Shown in pieces: positions 32,535 to 44,590 of a stretch of DNA of 64,000 bases. A program made the position numbers and the translations under genes. Positions within the stretch are counted from its first letter, which is position 1. The number at the start of each line of letters is the position of its first letter. A model generated the notes under the pieces. The model was not told the DNA's origin and searched no databases. It saw only the letters and a list, made by a program, of their open reading frames with translations. Source of the DNA: Allium sativum (Eukaryota; Streptophyta; Magnoliopsida; Asparagales; Amaryllidaceae); contig CM060918.1 in the NCBI GenBank assembly GCA_030737875.1, forward strand, positions 884,038,403 through 884,102,402, written 5' to 3'.

Positions 32535-34951
32535 TTTCCAAGAAATGTGTTGTGCCAATGCCCGACCAACACGGAACAGTCGTCAAAAGAAAAGAAACGA
32601 GACAGTGAAATCATCAAGAACCTATAGTATATCTTACAGCGCATGGAATAAAATATAATAACATAACTTGACATAAAACAGGCGAGACAATGCATACGTT
32701 GAAAACTAAACCATCATAGCAGCGGAATCCAAAATACAGCTTATGATCCAAACAATTATTACAACTTCAAAATACCGTCTCTAAAGAAAAATAGAAAAGG
32801 TACACTACTAATGCCCAAAGTAGTGACCAACAACAACACAGGGAGAATATATGCAAATAGTACGTGGAAGCCTCCTGCTCATCTTCAGACAACTACTCGT
32901 GCATAACCACCTAACCTGTCTCTAGTCTGCTCGTTTATGAGCACCCAGAGTACTAAAAAGAGATATAAAATTCTGGGTCAGACAAAATTCTGGTATGAGC
33001 GATAACAGCAAAACAAACAAATAACATGTATAATTAGTCATACCTGAACCTGGATCTGCAACCAAAGAGTTAGCACAACAAGATGTACAATACTCTAAGG
33101 TAGCACTAACATACAGTGTAAAATGGGAGTGTGCATGTCATGGCGATAGCAAACATCAAACATAGCAATCATCTTCACATCTCTCACTCAGTGCGTAAAG
33201 CATACGATATCCACCGCTTTGATCACCACATCCATTGGGGCCATGACGGGTCCATGCCCTTCTGGACTCCGTACAACTATTGCTATGACCATGCCCTTCT
33301 AGTCTATAGCCAATAACCCTCCCCAGTCCAAACTTCCCTGGCTCTGGGGTATGGCTAACCAGTCCATACACCTCTGGCTCTGGTTCGTCTACATGCCCCC
33401 TCTCTCAACTGTGAACGAAAGTTATAAATATCGATAACTCCTTTGCACATGTCCCGTAGCAAAGCCCAACTATTGAAGTTAGCTCATTGGTTCTCATCTG
33501 GATTCTGAGTTATAACTTCCCACTTGGACTTCCTTTGCATCTCAGGTTTTGGTCGAATTGGAGTTGGCCTTCAAAAGAGTCGTCACGTAGAAGAAACTTG
33601 AATTTGGTTCGGTTCGGCTATACTGTAGTTAAGCTCTCTGTTCGGTTCATCTCGATCTTCTCCCACCGGTTCGGTTTGAATACATCGTTTCCAGGTTTCC
33701 CATTCGGATCGGGTCCTCCTGTTCGGCTCGGGTCCCCTTGTTCGGTTCGATGCTCCACTTCACGTTTTGGTCCGGTACCCCGTCGTCCACTTTGGTTCGG
33801 TGCTCCTTCCTCTGCTTCCAATTCGACTCATACAGGTCTTCCCAACTCTGGTTCGGTTAAGGTCCTCCGGTCTGATCCGAGGCATACACCTCGATCCGAC
33901 CCGCTCGCCCTATCCGATCCAGACCGGGTCCCTGTAGAATTTCCAGCAAGCTTGTTTCGTCTGTTCTCGCCATACGACGACATTTTCAACCATTATAACT
34001 TCACTAAACAATCATAAAACACGCCAAACAACAGTAACAATATATAGGTTCAATCAAAAAGATCAAAACATCAAGCATGTAGGTTATTTTAGATCAAATA
34101 TACCCAGTTCTCATGACTTCCCCTTAATCCCCTTAACCATGTTTAAGTATAGGATTAACAAACTTAATATAAATTAACCCAAATTAATATTGGTGACATA
34201 AAATAATATTTTAGAATTTATGTATATTTTTCCATATTTTTCTGAGTCATAATTTCGCTAATTATCACTAATCTCTCCTAATTAGCCGTAATTAGTGTAA
34301 AAACATGCAAATTTCTCACCTTAGCCACAAATGAATATCAGATCTGAAAACTCCACTAATTTGGGTTGAATTCCTATGTGTTCCAGTAACTCTATCTCGA
34401 TTTTGATGCTAATTTGACTTCATTTGATGTAGATTTGCCTAATATGTGATTAGAAAGTGATTAGAGATAAATTTAGAAGATAGAGGCCATTACTAAAATT
34501 AGAGGAAGGTAAGTGGCGGTTGGAAAAATGAAAATGAATCATTCTCTAACTCCTTTCTACCCTCTCATAACCCTAATCCCGAAATGGGTTATGGGCCTAA
34601 CTGCTAATCACCCTATAAAGCCCGATTAAGTTGTTTTCCATCTTTCAGACCTTATTTCAGCCATATCACTCAAATGGTAAGTCCGTTTGATTAATGTGAC
34701 CACTTTTCGGAATGGTGAACCATCTTCCGAATCCAATAGAAGTGGTTTCAGGTCAAAACTCCTTACCAATCAAAATTTATAGGCGAAACAAGATTCGCAA
34801 GGGGCAAATTGTATTTAAAATTCGGAAAAAATCGTGAACATGGGAAATGACCCCAATAGTCGTTTCCCAAAGTTACATGACAATATGACTTCGTATGTGA
34901 ATGAACTATATATTCTATGATCCTTCGATGCGTAGGATGCGGGTCGTTATA
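32535..34951 (-). repeat. TE1 5' LTR, main part
   Basis: Bounded at right by GGGTCGTTATA, a mutated form of GGGTCGTTACA. Its last 600 bp match 1-586. It contains a GC-richer zone with repeated TTCGGTTCGG-like motifs (33600-33910) and a candidate leader intron (34319 to 32953). A plus-strand open frame at 33487-34017 crosses the TTCGG zone; it shows no domain and runs against the element, so it is not called. Confidence 0.88.
32953..34319 (-). other. Candidate leader intron in TE1 5' LTR
   Basis: Minus strand: AAG/GTGAGAAAT donor at 34322-34311, CTGAC at 32981-32977, and CTCTTTTTAG ending at 32953. The donor context is shared with TE3. Confidence 0.4.
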
Positions 34952-36289
34952 GTCCCATGTTTGTCTTAAAGAATGCGGTCAAACTGTTTTTTCATGGAAT
35001 ATGAATGGCCTCTTTTGTGTACCACATAAGCTGATTTACCGTCTTTATAACCTTCACTTTGTTTATTTACTGCTATTGCTATACCACTTCAAGTCTTTCA
35101 AGCCATGATTCCCAAATTCAACTGATCCCTTCGGATTTTGAATTCCATTTACAGGTGGGCTGTTGATCCATTTAGTTTGTGTCGTAATCCAAGGATTCTC
35201 GGGAACTTAATTGCGAATTCGAGAGAATTGTCTTAATTTTAGGGTCTGGTGCACGGTGAGGCGGCGGAATATTATGTCGGAGTTCACCATCACTTCGGGA
35301 TCGGGTATCCAGATCGCCATCGTTGGCGATCTTAACCTTGACGTGGTAACGTTTGGATGATGGAGAGCGAAGGCGCGAGAGGCCATGGAAGTAGGTTATA
35401 AAAAGTTTGGAAAAACGATAGGAGAAGGAGTAAAGAAGGAGACTTGGATCGGCTCAGATTTCCTCGCGTCGAATAAGCCATTTGACCTGACGTATAGTTT
35501 TAGTTCGGTGGAGTTCCAGAAGTGATAAGGAAGGGGGTTCGAGGAAAAAGGGAGGGACTCGGATCGAAAATTCTCGATCTGGATCAACTCGACCAAGGGC
35601 TATTCGATCCGAGGTCATCGACCTGTAGATCTCGACCGGGACTGTTTCCCTTGTGCACGAACACTTTGAGCCATCAACATGATTCTCACATATAAATACA
35701 AGTATATGCATTTGAGTCAATGAGTTTGGAAATGCAACAACTTCAATCCATGATATATATATATATATACACACGCACTAATTGATCAACACCAACATAA
35801 CATATACATTCTCGTGGAAAGTTAGGATAGAGCCTTTCAGAATTCAAACTTAAACAATACAACATACTTGCTCAGGGATCCTGGACATAAGGACATAACC
35901 TTCCGCAACACTGTGACGCATATCAACTAATTTTGTACTTTCATTACTTTTTTATGCAATTCACCACACCTCCGTTGCACACATTAGCACACACATAAAG
36001 GGCGGTACAGATTATTTTACTCTAATATTTAACATTTCTTGGATAACACAGCAAGCATGCTTAGAAGGTATCCTACAAGATACTCTGAGTTTGAGAAAGG
36101 CAAGGTTCCAGAGACGTCAATAATCCTAGTGTTCTTCCATCGGATTCTAACTCAAATGATAATGATTCAGAATTTGAAGTTGATATTCATGAGGAGGTAG
36201 AATCTTCCAAAGACGGAATTTCTATGGTTGAGAAAGTAAGCGAAGTAGGAGACAATTGAGCCCCCAACACATTCAATGATGTTGTTTTC
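34952..36289. other. Stretch with no recognised gene
   Basis: It may hold the missing 3' LTR of TE5, but I found no match to 52262-53040. A short GC-richer patch lies at 35230-35390, and a TA/AC microsatellite at 35752-35775. Frames on either strand look random. Confidence 0.5.
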
Positions 36290-36940
36290 TTAGAAGCGCC
36301 CAATGATTCTTGGGTACTACTAATGAGTCAAGACTTCGACGGTTATGTCTGAAACATGGGATATCTTGGGATGAGGTTCAAGTAACTGACATCTTAGATG
36401 GACCTCACAATCCTCCAGAGGGGTATATGGCAATAAGCCGATAGATGTGCTCAGTCAGCAGCATTCCTCCGTTTCACCCTTTCATTGTCGATTTTCTTAG
36501 ACAACTGAGAATAACTACCATGAAGCTTCACCCGACAACATATTCGTACATGTACACCTTGTTCATCATATATGAAAGTCCTAGGTATGGAGCCCATCTA
36601 TGAGGATATAACCTTTTTCTCTAACTTCAAGCACCAAAATGTTGAGACTCCCTCCTTCCTCTATTTCGATTCTGCACCCAAAAGAAAAATTATCACTGAG
36701 GGGTTTAGCAATGTAGGTGATATAAGCCTAATTGGTTCTATATTCGACACTAAGCTGAATGTGTCAGGAGATGCTTCAATCTAGTGAGCTCCAAGTCTTG
36801 GTTTCCTTACCTTGACCTTGCATACAAATTTTATGACTTTTCCTTTTATCGTTTTCAATTTCGAATCCGAAGAAACCGCAAGGCCAATTGTATCAAGATC
36901 GTCTGTCCGCTTTAATGAATGCTCATCTGGCTCTGTTAAG
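36290..36940 (+). pseudogene. TE5 antisense extra ORF, N-terminal part (putative gypsy-type transposase domain)
   Basis: Reading across frames with several stops gives a recognisable series: FHPFIVDFLRQLRITTMKLHP, then YSYMYTLFIIYE, then YEDITFFSNFKH at 36590. This pattern matches the plant domain named 'transposase (putative) gypsy type' (PF04195 family, from memory), found in extra ORFs of Tat/Retand elements between pol and the 3' LTR in antisense. Its strand is opposite to the pol at 46252-50140, as that model expects. Near 36900 it meets TE4. The function of this ORF is not known. It is too broken to be expressed. Confidence 0.65.
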
Positions 36941-38314
36941 TGTTATGGAGCGCGAATTGCGGATCTTAAGGCAAAACTAACACTAGAAAGGGGGGGGGGG
37001 GTGAATAGTGTTTTCAAAGAATTGAAGAAAATCTAAAACTTATATGATCTACTATATGAATCATACACCACAGAGATGATCACAAAAACTAAATCAAACA
37101 CAAACACAAAAATAAACAAAAATAAAATGTAGAAAAGGAAAGAACACACCAGATTTTATACGTGTTCGGACTACTCCTACGTCCAGTCCCGGGCAACGCT
37201 GGATTGCGCAGAGTTTTATTACTGTATCAATATCGAAGTACGATCCCCTTGATTTCATAGCTACAAGGTTAATACCTCTCCAAACATCCTTGATTTCATG
37301 GCTTCAAGGTTAACACTGATTCCAACACCCTTGATTTCACGGCTACAAGGTTAACACCGATTCCTTTCCTTGATTTTAGTGCTACAAGGAACACACACTT
37401 TCCCAAACAGTCCCAAATTATTACGAGAACCTTATAACTCTTCGATAGCACTTCAATTCAGAGGGTAATGAGTAGAGAGTGCGAAGAGAAAAAGTCTTAT
37501 GTAATTAAATAGAAATTGGCAGAGTAGAAGTGTATAAATTAATAAAAAATGAAATAATAATGGAGTAGTGAAAAGGGGTGAAGATGGAGAAGAAGAATGG
37601 TTAAAAAATTCGAATTCAACCCTTATTTATAAGATTTGAAAGGTTTCAACACTTCTGGAATGTTACAAATGGTAAAAAGACACTTCCTTTTAAAAAGTGA
37701 CAGTTGTATGTCGACATATGTCTTTTAAAATTTTGGGTTTTGAATATTTTCAAGTGTTTAACTATATATATAATTCTGGAATTTCTTGATTTAAAACATA
37801 GTGATACAAGTGAATATTATAAAATATAAAATCATATGAAAACATAATTATAAATTATATAAACATATTTATGAAAATATAAGATTTAAAATTATAACTA
37901 TACTAATATATATAAACTTATAAACTTTAAAACTTAATTTTGAAATCAAAAACAATATAGAAAACTAACTAGAATTAGAATTTCGAAAAACAGAATTTGA
38001 AATTTGAAAGTCAGAATTTGAAAACAGATTTTGAATTTGAATCTGGAGTGTTATTCAGAGTCTTACATACAAAATAAACTCTATTACTATATTTATCTTG
38101 AACTCTTGATATCTTGATTACTCATGAGTCTTGAATCTTCTCTGAATTCTAAATCTCTTGAATCTCTAAAACTATACAGTCTTCAGTATTTAAGTCTTGT
38201 ATATAAATCCTGCATATATGTATATATATATTCTAGATAAAGATGTTAGTATATATTTTATAATCAATGTTAATTGAAATAAGGTTGTTGTCATCAAAAC
38301 TCCATTCTCCAACA
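36941..38314 (-). repeat. TE4 left (3') LTR
   Basis: 1374 bp matching 42729-44093 at roughly 90%. It starts TGTTATGG on the plus strand and ends CTCCAACA. The first 22 bp are more diverged than the rest. A G12 run lies at 36992-37003. Confidence 0.88.
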
Positions 38315-38328
38315 ATCTTCTCCCTTTT
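38315..38328 (-). other. TE4 polypurine tract
   Basis: The minus strand reads AAAAGGGAGAAGAT before the LTR start TGTTGGAG. Confidence 0.85.
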
Positions 38329-38882
38329 GATGATGACAACCTTAGTTTATAAAATATTCATACATGTTCATACTTGTTGATGCCGATCCTTCTAATACTC
38401 TCCCCATCAATATGAATCCTATAAACTTTACTCAAACTAAGTCTATATTTTATAATTTCCCCCCCTTTGGCATTATCAAAAAGGAATTCTAAAAGTACTC
38501 CCCTTAAATCCTATATCTATTTAAATCTTTAATTATTCTATGATTCTATAATAATATACTTAATGTATATGACTCCCCCTACATTCATGCCTATATAAAC
38601 TTAATGAAATGCTTATGAAAGATAAATAAAGCATTAAAATAAACATTGTTTTTAATACAAACTATACATACCAAAGCAAATTACATGAATGACTATGCAC
38701 GTATTACACCGACTAAACGAAAAGAGACCAAACTTCTAATTGTTCTTTACGATAGGGGACTTATGGATTGGACAATTGGGGTAACATAGGCAAAAATCCC
38801 CATTTCATTCAATTACATTCCCATTTTGACCGAACAATACTTCAGCAATGCATATAACTTGATCATCCTCGCTCGTGACTTC

Positions 38883-39224
38883 TTATTGTGCCTCTTCTAG
38901 TTCCTCTTCAGCCATCTTTTTTTCCTCCTCCTCTTCTTCCTCTACTTCTTCTTCCATTGTTGGATTATCATCTTCGATGATGATTGGATTTGCTTGATTA
39001 TTCATTGTAAACTTATGGAGATTCTGCATCATCTTTCCTTGTTTATTTTGCTCTTGATTCATGCGTATTTGAAGTACTTGAATCTCAACGAGCATTTGGA
39101 CAACATACTCCATTTCCTCTTCTGATTTAATTACATGAGAGAGGGTAGAACGTTGGAATAGACCTTCGGATGGTCCAACGGATGATTCGAGGTTAATTTG
39201 GTTGTTATAATTAGTGGAGGCCAT
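38883..39224 (-). CDS. Small acidic ORF between TE4 pol and 3' LTR
   Basis: An open frame of 113 codons starts at ATG 39224-39222 (MASTNYNNQINLESS). A Gln/Met/Glu-rich helical stretch (residues about 35-70) could form a coiled coil. The C-terminus is a run of Glu (EEEVEEEEEEEKKMAEEELE). It lies downstream of RNase H, where some copia lineages carry an extra ORF, though this one has no membrane segment and no recognised domain. It has stayed open while pol has decayed. Product and function are unknown; it may be chance. Confidence 0.4.
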   Translation of the reverse strand: MASTNYNNQINLESSVGPSEGLFQRSTLSHVIKSEEEMEYVVQMLVEIQVLQIRMNQEQNKQGKMMQNLHKFTMNNQANPIIIEDDNPTMEEEVEEEEEEEKKMAEEELEEAQ

Positions 39225-39705
39225 GATTTTTTTTAAAGTTCTTACAGAAGTGAAATGGGAGAGAGAATAAGAAAATTCGAAGGGGAGAGTTTAAATGGTT
39301 ATTGTAACTAACTTTTGGTGGGAATTAATTTTTAAAATCTGGTAGTTATATGTCGACGTAGGCTTCTATGTATGTCGACATACATGCAGATTTAATTTTA
39401 TTTTCTGATTTTTAATGTTATTCTTTTATATGTTAATATATTTAATTATCTTAATTTACTTAATGAACAAATACCTAATTCTCTTCTAAATTTTAGTAAA
39501 CTTTGCTTGGATTAATGGTTTTGTTAATATGTTTATCTGTTTTTATAAATTCGAGTGAAATTTTCTTTTTACTTATATTATCTCTCAGAAAATGATGTCG
39601 TGTATCGATATGTTTAGTTCTTGAGTGATGAGTTGGATTTTTAGATATATGTATAACACTCGTATTACCGCATTATATTGGTGATTTATTTATTTTTAAT
39701 CCAAA

Positions 39706-42420
39706 TTAATTTAGTGTTTGTTGCATATATATTACTTGTGAACACGCCAAAGCAGCAAAGATATATTCTGCTTCAGTTGTTGATAAAGATACAATATTTT
39801 GCTTTTTACTAAACCGAAAGACTAGTGAATGCCCTAAGAAGTTATATGTTCCACTAGTACTCTTACGATCGAATTTACATCCCGCATAATAAGGACACAA
39901 TACAAAATTAAATCTAATGAATCATCCTTAGGATAAAATAATCCAAAGTCTGATGTATGTTTGACATATCTTAGAATACATTTTATAGCTTTTAAATGTG
40001 TTTCCTTAGGTTGCGATTGATATCTTGCACAGAGACATATACTATGCATTATATCTGGTGGTAATATACAATAATGATCCTATCATTCCTCTATATAATT
40101 TTTGATCAACAGCCTTTGATGTATCTTCTTTACTTAATGCTATATTAGTTGCCATTGGTGTTGGTCTTCCATTAGTTGTTGTTAAATTATATTTATTAAT
40201 TAAATCTCTTACATATTTTTCATGATTAATAAATATTCCATTCTTTAATTGATGAATTTGTAAGCCTAAGAAGAATGTTAGTTCTCCCATATGACTCATT
40301 TCAAATTCTTTGGTCATAATATCTTAAAATTCTTTATTCATCTTATTATCCGTCGATTCAAAAATTATATCGTCAACATATATTTGTACTAATTATATAT
40401 CTTTATTATTTCTTTTAATAAACAGTGTATTATCTAGTTTTCCTATTTCGATGTTAGATTGTAATAAGTAATTTCTTATTTTATCATACCAAGCCCTAGG
40501 AGCCTGTTTTAATCCATGTAATGCTTTCTTTAACTTATATACGTGACTTGGTAACTTTTTGTCTTTAAAAAGTGGTGGTTGCTCTACATATACATCTTCT
40601 TTAATAAATCCATTTAGAAAAGCTCTTTTAACGTCCATTTGATATGATTTGAAATTGTTACGGTTAGCAAAGGCTAATAATATCCCGACTGCTTCTAATC
40701 TTGCTACGGGGGCAAACGTTTCATCGTACTTTATTCCTTCTTTTTTAGTATAACCTTGTGCTACTAATAGTGCCTTATCTCTGACGAACTCACCATGTTC
40801 ATTCATTTTATTTTTATAAACCCATTTAGTTCCTATTATAGTTTTATCCTATGGTCCACTAACAAGTTCCCATACATCATTTCGAGTAAATTGATTCAAT
40901 TCCTCTTACATAGCAAGGATCCATGAATCGTCAGATGATGCTTCCTTTGGATTCTTAGGTTCAATAGTTGAGATAAATGCTGAATTACTCATATTTTTTA
41001 ACTGATTACAAATCCTAACGACGTATTCAATATCTCCTAAGATATTTTCTACAGGATGGCCTCTTAATAATCTAATCCTTTTATTTGGTTGACTATCTTC
41101 ATTATTTGTTTCATCAACTTCATTTTCACATTCATCTTTGTTACGTTATGTTATATTTTTATAATTTTCGTCAAAGGATACGTTTATGGTTTCTTCTATA
41201 GTATTGGTTCATGAACTGAAAACTCTATATGCCTTACTTCTCTCTGAATATCCAATAAATATTCCTTTATCGGATTTTGAGTCAAAGTTATCTAAATTTT
41301 CTTTAGTATTAAGAATAAAAAATTTACTTCCAGATATTTTAAAATGTGATACTTTTGGTTTCTTATTATACAAATGTTCATATGGTCAAGGGTCTTATTG
41401 AAATTCTATTTAAAATATAGCAAGTTGTTGCAACTACCTCAGCCCAAAAATTTCTTGGTAAATTGCTATCGGATAACATAGTTCTCGCACACTCTTGTAT
41501 CGATCTATTTTTATATTAAACTACTCCGTTTTGTTGAGGGGTTCTAAGGAAAGAAAAATTATGGGTTATTCCCTTTTTATTACAAAACTTCTCAAAATTT
41601 TCGTTTTCGAGTTCTCCGCCATGGTCACTATGTATTGTTTTGATTTTTAAGTATAATAAATTTTGAATTCTTTTAGCAAAAGTTTTAATTTGATCAAAAG
41701 CATCACTTTTATTTTTAAGAAACAAAGTCCAAGTAAATCTAGAAAAATCGTCAACTATTACGTAAACATACCTGTTATGATTTATTGATTGGGTTTGAGA
41801 TGGACCAAATAAATCCATGTGAATTAACTCTAATGGTTTCGAGGTTGTAATTTCCTCTTTTGATTTAATTGAACTTCTTTTTAAGTTTCCGAACTGACAA
41901 GCATCGCATAAGTTATTAACTTTAAACTTCATTTTGGGTAACCCCCTAATTAAATCTAATTTAGAAATCCTAGAAATGTGTTTGAAATTTATATGACTAA
42001 ATCCCTTATGCCAGATCCAAGGGTCACTTGTATTGGCCATAAGACATAAATTATCAATAGAGATTTTCATACTCAATATATAGATATTTTTCTTTCTATC
42101 CCCTTCGAATATTACTTTTGAGCTCTTATCGTCTATAATCATTTATCCTTTTTCAAAGTTTATTTTATAGCGCTTATCAAAAAGTTAACTTATACTTAGT
42201 AGGTTGTGTTTTAGATTTCTAACTAACAAAACATAAGAAATAGTAGGATTTTCAGAATTACCGATATTGCCAATGCCAACAATATATCCTTTAGAGTTAT
42301 CACCAAAGTTGACCATTCCACCATCTTCATATACTAGATCATTTAGTATTTTTGGATTTCTCGTCATATGTCTCAAATAGCCACTATCCAGTATCCATTT
42401 GTCCTTTTCGATTTACTCCA
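39706..42420 (-). pseudogene. TE4 copia pol (PR remnant, INT, RT, RNase H), broken
   Basis: In minus-strand order: a protease remnant at about 42420-42360 reads WILDSGYLRHMTRN where copia proteases have DSGCSRHM. The pre-integrase and integrase part at 42142-41516 has HMDLFGPSQT and IHSDHGGE, but the codon for the catalytic Glu after QQNGVV is TAA. RT at 40806-40042 has the ARLEAVGILLAFA motif, DVKRAFLNG and YVDD at 40380-40369. RNase H at 40049-39706 has DRKSTSGTYNFLG and VSLSTTEAEY. Frames change at about 40390, 40317, 39900 and 41515. It cannot encode active enzymes. Confidence 0.9.
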
Positions 42421-42714
42421 TTTGTTTACCAGAATTTGAGTTCTCAACAGCCATGTAACACACCATTTTGAAATTTGAATTTTCAACAGCCACTTCACCC
42501 ATCTTTTCAAATTTTTAATTTCCGATAGCCATATAGCACATCTTTTCCTGTATTGAACAATACTTCAATAGATCACTTGAATTTTTAACACAATTGTATG
42601 CAAATTCTTTTAACATTGATACAATGTATGAATTAAAACTAGTATTAACAATAATTTCTAAATTTTCCATTTAATATTTTCAAAAATCAGATTTTGAACT
42701 TTTTGAAAAACCGT
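42421..42714 (-). pseudogene. TE4 gag residue
   Basis: After the PBS, an ATG at about 42669 opens a frame (MENLEIIVNTSFNSYIVSML) of about 50 codons. A weak repeat of CYMAIGN and CYMAVENSN follows, then a stop. No capsid domain or zinc knuckle is present, so most of gag has been deleted. Confidence 0.55.
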
Positions 42715-42726
42715 GCTCTGATACCA
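42715..42726 (-). other. TE4 primer-binding site (tRNA-iMet type)
   Basis: The minus strand reads TGGTATCAGAGC two bases inside the right LTR. Confidence 0.92.
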
Positions 42727-42728
42727 AT

Positions 42729-44093
42729 TGTTAGGGAACACGAAATGCGGATCTTAAGGCAAAACTAACACTAGAGGTAAGGTGAATAGTGTTTTCAAGG
42801 AATTTAAGAAAATCTAAAACTTATATGATCTACTATATGAATCACACACCACAGAGATGATCACATACACTAAATCAACCATAAACATGGTAATAAACAA
42901 AAATAAAATGCAGAAAAGGAAAGAACACATCGGATTTTATACTGGTTCAGATTACTCCTATGTCTAGTTCCATGCAACGCTGGATTGAGTAGAGTTTTAT
43001 TACTATATCAATATCCAAGTACAATCATTTTAATTTCACGGCTACAAGGTTAACACCGTTCCAAACACCCTTGATTTCACAACTACAAAGCTAATACCGA
43101 TCCCAAAACCCTTGATTTCACGACTATAATGTTAACACCGATTCCTTTCCTTGATTTCAAGGCTACAAGGAACACACCCTTTCCCAAACAATCCCAAATG
43201 ATTACAACAACCCTTTAACTCTTCGGTAGCACTTCAATTCAGAGAGTAATGAGTGAGAAGAGAAGATATTTTATGTAATTAGAATAGAAATCGGCAGAGC
43301 AGAAGTGTATAAATCAATAAAAAAATGGAATAATAATGGAGGGATGAAAAGAGGTGAAGATGGAGAAGAAGAATGGTTAAAAAATTTGAATTCAACCCCT
43401 ATTTATAGGAGGTTGCAACACTTTTGGAACGTTACAAATGGTGAAAAGACACTTCCTTTCAAAATCGAAAAAGTGACAGTTGTATGTTGACATATGTATA
43501 TATGTATGTCGACATATGTCTTTTAAAAATTTGAATTTTGAATATTTTCAAGTGTTTAACTATATATATAATTCTAGAAATTCTTGAATTAAAATATAGT
43601 GATATAAATTTATATTATAAAGTATAAAATCATATGAAAATATAAATATAAATTATATAAACATATTTATGAAAATATAAGATTTAAAATTATATAAATA
43701 TAAAATTATAACTATACAAATATATATAAACTTGTAAACTTTAAAACTTAAATTTGAAACAAAAAAAAAGATAGAAAAATTAACTAAAATTAGAATTTGA
43801 ATTTTGAGAAATAGAATTTGAAATTTTGGAAATCAGAATTTGAATTTGAACTTGGAGTGCTATTCGGAGTCTTACATATAAACTAGACTCTATTACTATA
43901 TATATCTTGAAATCTTGATATCTTGATTACTCATGAGTTCTTGAATCTTCTCTGAATTCTGAATCTCTTGAATCTCTAAAACTGTACAGTCTTCAGTATT
44001 TAAGTCCTATATATAAATCCTGCATATATATATATATATATATATTCTAAATAGAGATGAAGGTTGTTTTCATAAAAACTCCATTCTCCAACA
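42729..44093 (-). repeat. TE4 right (5') LTR
   Basis: 1365 bp, starts TGTTAGGGAACAC and ends CTCCAACA on the plus strand. TA repeats lie at 44024-44044. Palindromic TATGTCGACATA lies at 43505-43516. Confidence 0.88.
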
Positions 44094-44590
44094 AGAAGCT
44101 GATTAGTGTATGAGGTTCTTCATCCGTATCACTTGCTTAGTCCACAGTGAAGCATAGGAGTTAGTGGAGGTCGTGCTTCTGCGTACGTGCCTCCGGCTCA
44201 GATTCCTCTGGCGTCAGCAGGGGCTGGAAGCATGCTCCCAATCAAGGGACAAGCTGTAGTGTCATCTGAGGTTGGGGAGTCTGGCAAGGCTGGGGAGTTG
44301 ACGCTTGCCGTGATAAAGGAGAAAAAGGAGGGTGATATTTTACAAGTCAAGATCGGGTCCCTGTCTCTACACCACTTCTCATTGATCCCCTTAACATGGC
44401 TCTCCCTTCGAGCACAGAAGCTTCCACTAATCTCCCCTCATTACATGATCCAAGTTCTAAGCCTACTCTTGAACTTGAAGAATCTTCATTTAGGAAGAAA
44501 CAGAGGAGGAAATGTATACTTACTGAGACAGAGAAGGAAGAGCAAGAGAAGATTAGGGAGCTCAAGAAGAGTAAGACATCTCAATCTTAA
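44094..44590 (+). pseudogene. TE5 antisense extra ORF, C-terminal part
   Basis: Resumes on the far side of TE4. The frame from 44187 (MPPAQIPLASAGAG) runs to about 44370, then a shift leads to the frame ending at 44590 (ALPSSTEASTNLPSL, then a Lys/Glu-rich end RKCILTETEKEEQEKIRELK). The basic and acidic coiled-coil-like end fits the C-terminus of Tat/Retand antisense ORFs. No domain assignment is certain. Confidence 0.5.

Larger units (their letters stand above)
1..34951 (-). mobile_element. TE1: Tekay-type chromovirus (Ty3/gypsy), split by two later insertions
   Basis: The parts follow minus-strand order. The 5' LTR is 34951 down to 21104, the PBS is at 21101-21089, gag starts at 20885, a DTGAS protease lies at 19809-19795, RT, RNase H, integrase and chromodomain-like tail fill 3753-741, a PPT lies at 600-587, and a 3' LTR begins at 586 and leaves the window. 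TE3 interrupts it between protease and RT, and TE2 interrupts its 5' LTR. The protease frame resumes on the other side of TE3 once one TSD copy is removed, which confirms a single element. Internal stops and visible LTR divergence (1-586 against 34354-34951) make it the oldest layer here. The clade is inferred from PBS, gene order and the C-terminal tail. Confidence 0.9.
36941..44093 (-). mobile_element. TE4: Ty1/copia element lacking most of gag
   Basis: LTRs at 36941-38314 and 42729-44093 surround copia-order pol (protease remnant, integrase, RT, RNase H) read on the minus strand. The PBS is at 42726-42715 and the PPT at 38328-38315. Only about 340 bp separate the PBS from the protease remnant, so the capsid part of gag is missing. 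The flanking 5-mers TTAAG and AGAAG match at three of five positions, which is a decayed TSD at best. It sits inside the TE5 antisense ORF. Confidence 0.88.

Noticed and set aside
33487..34017. Plus-strand open frame of 176 codons in the TE1 LTR
   Set aside because: Runs against the element, is made of repeated TTCGG-type motifs, shows no domain, and lies in an LTR.
35264..35360. Short frame MSEFTITSGSGIQIAIVGDL at a GC-richer patch, considered as a gene start
   Set aside because: It ends within 30 codons and no continuation or splice donor with a matching exon was found.
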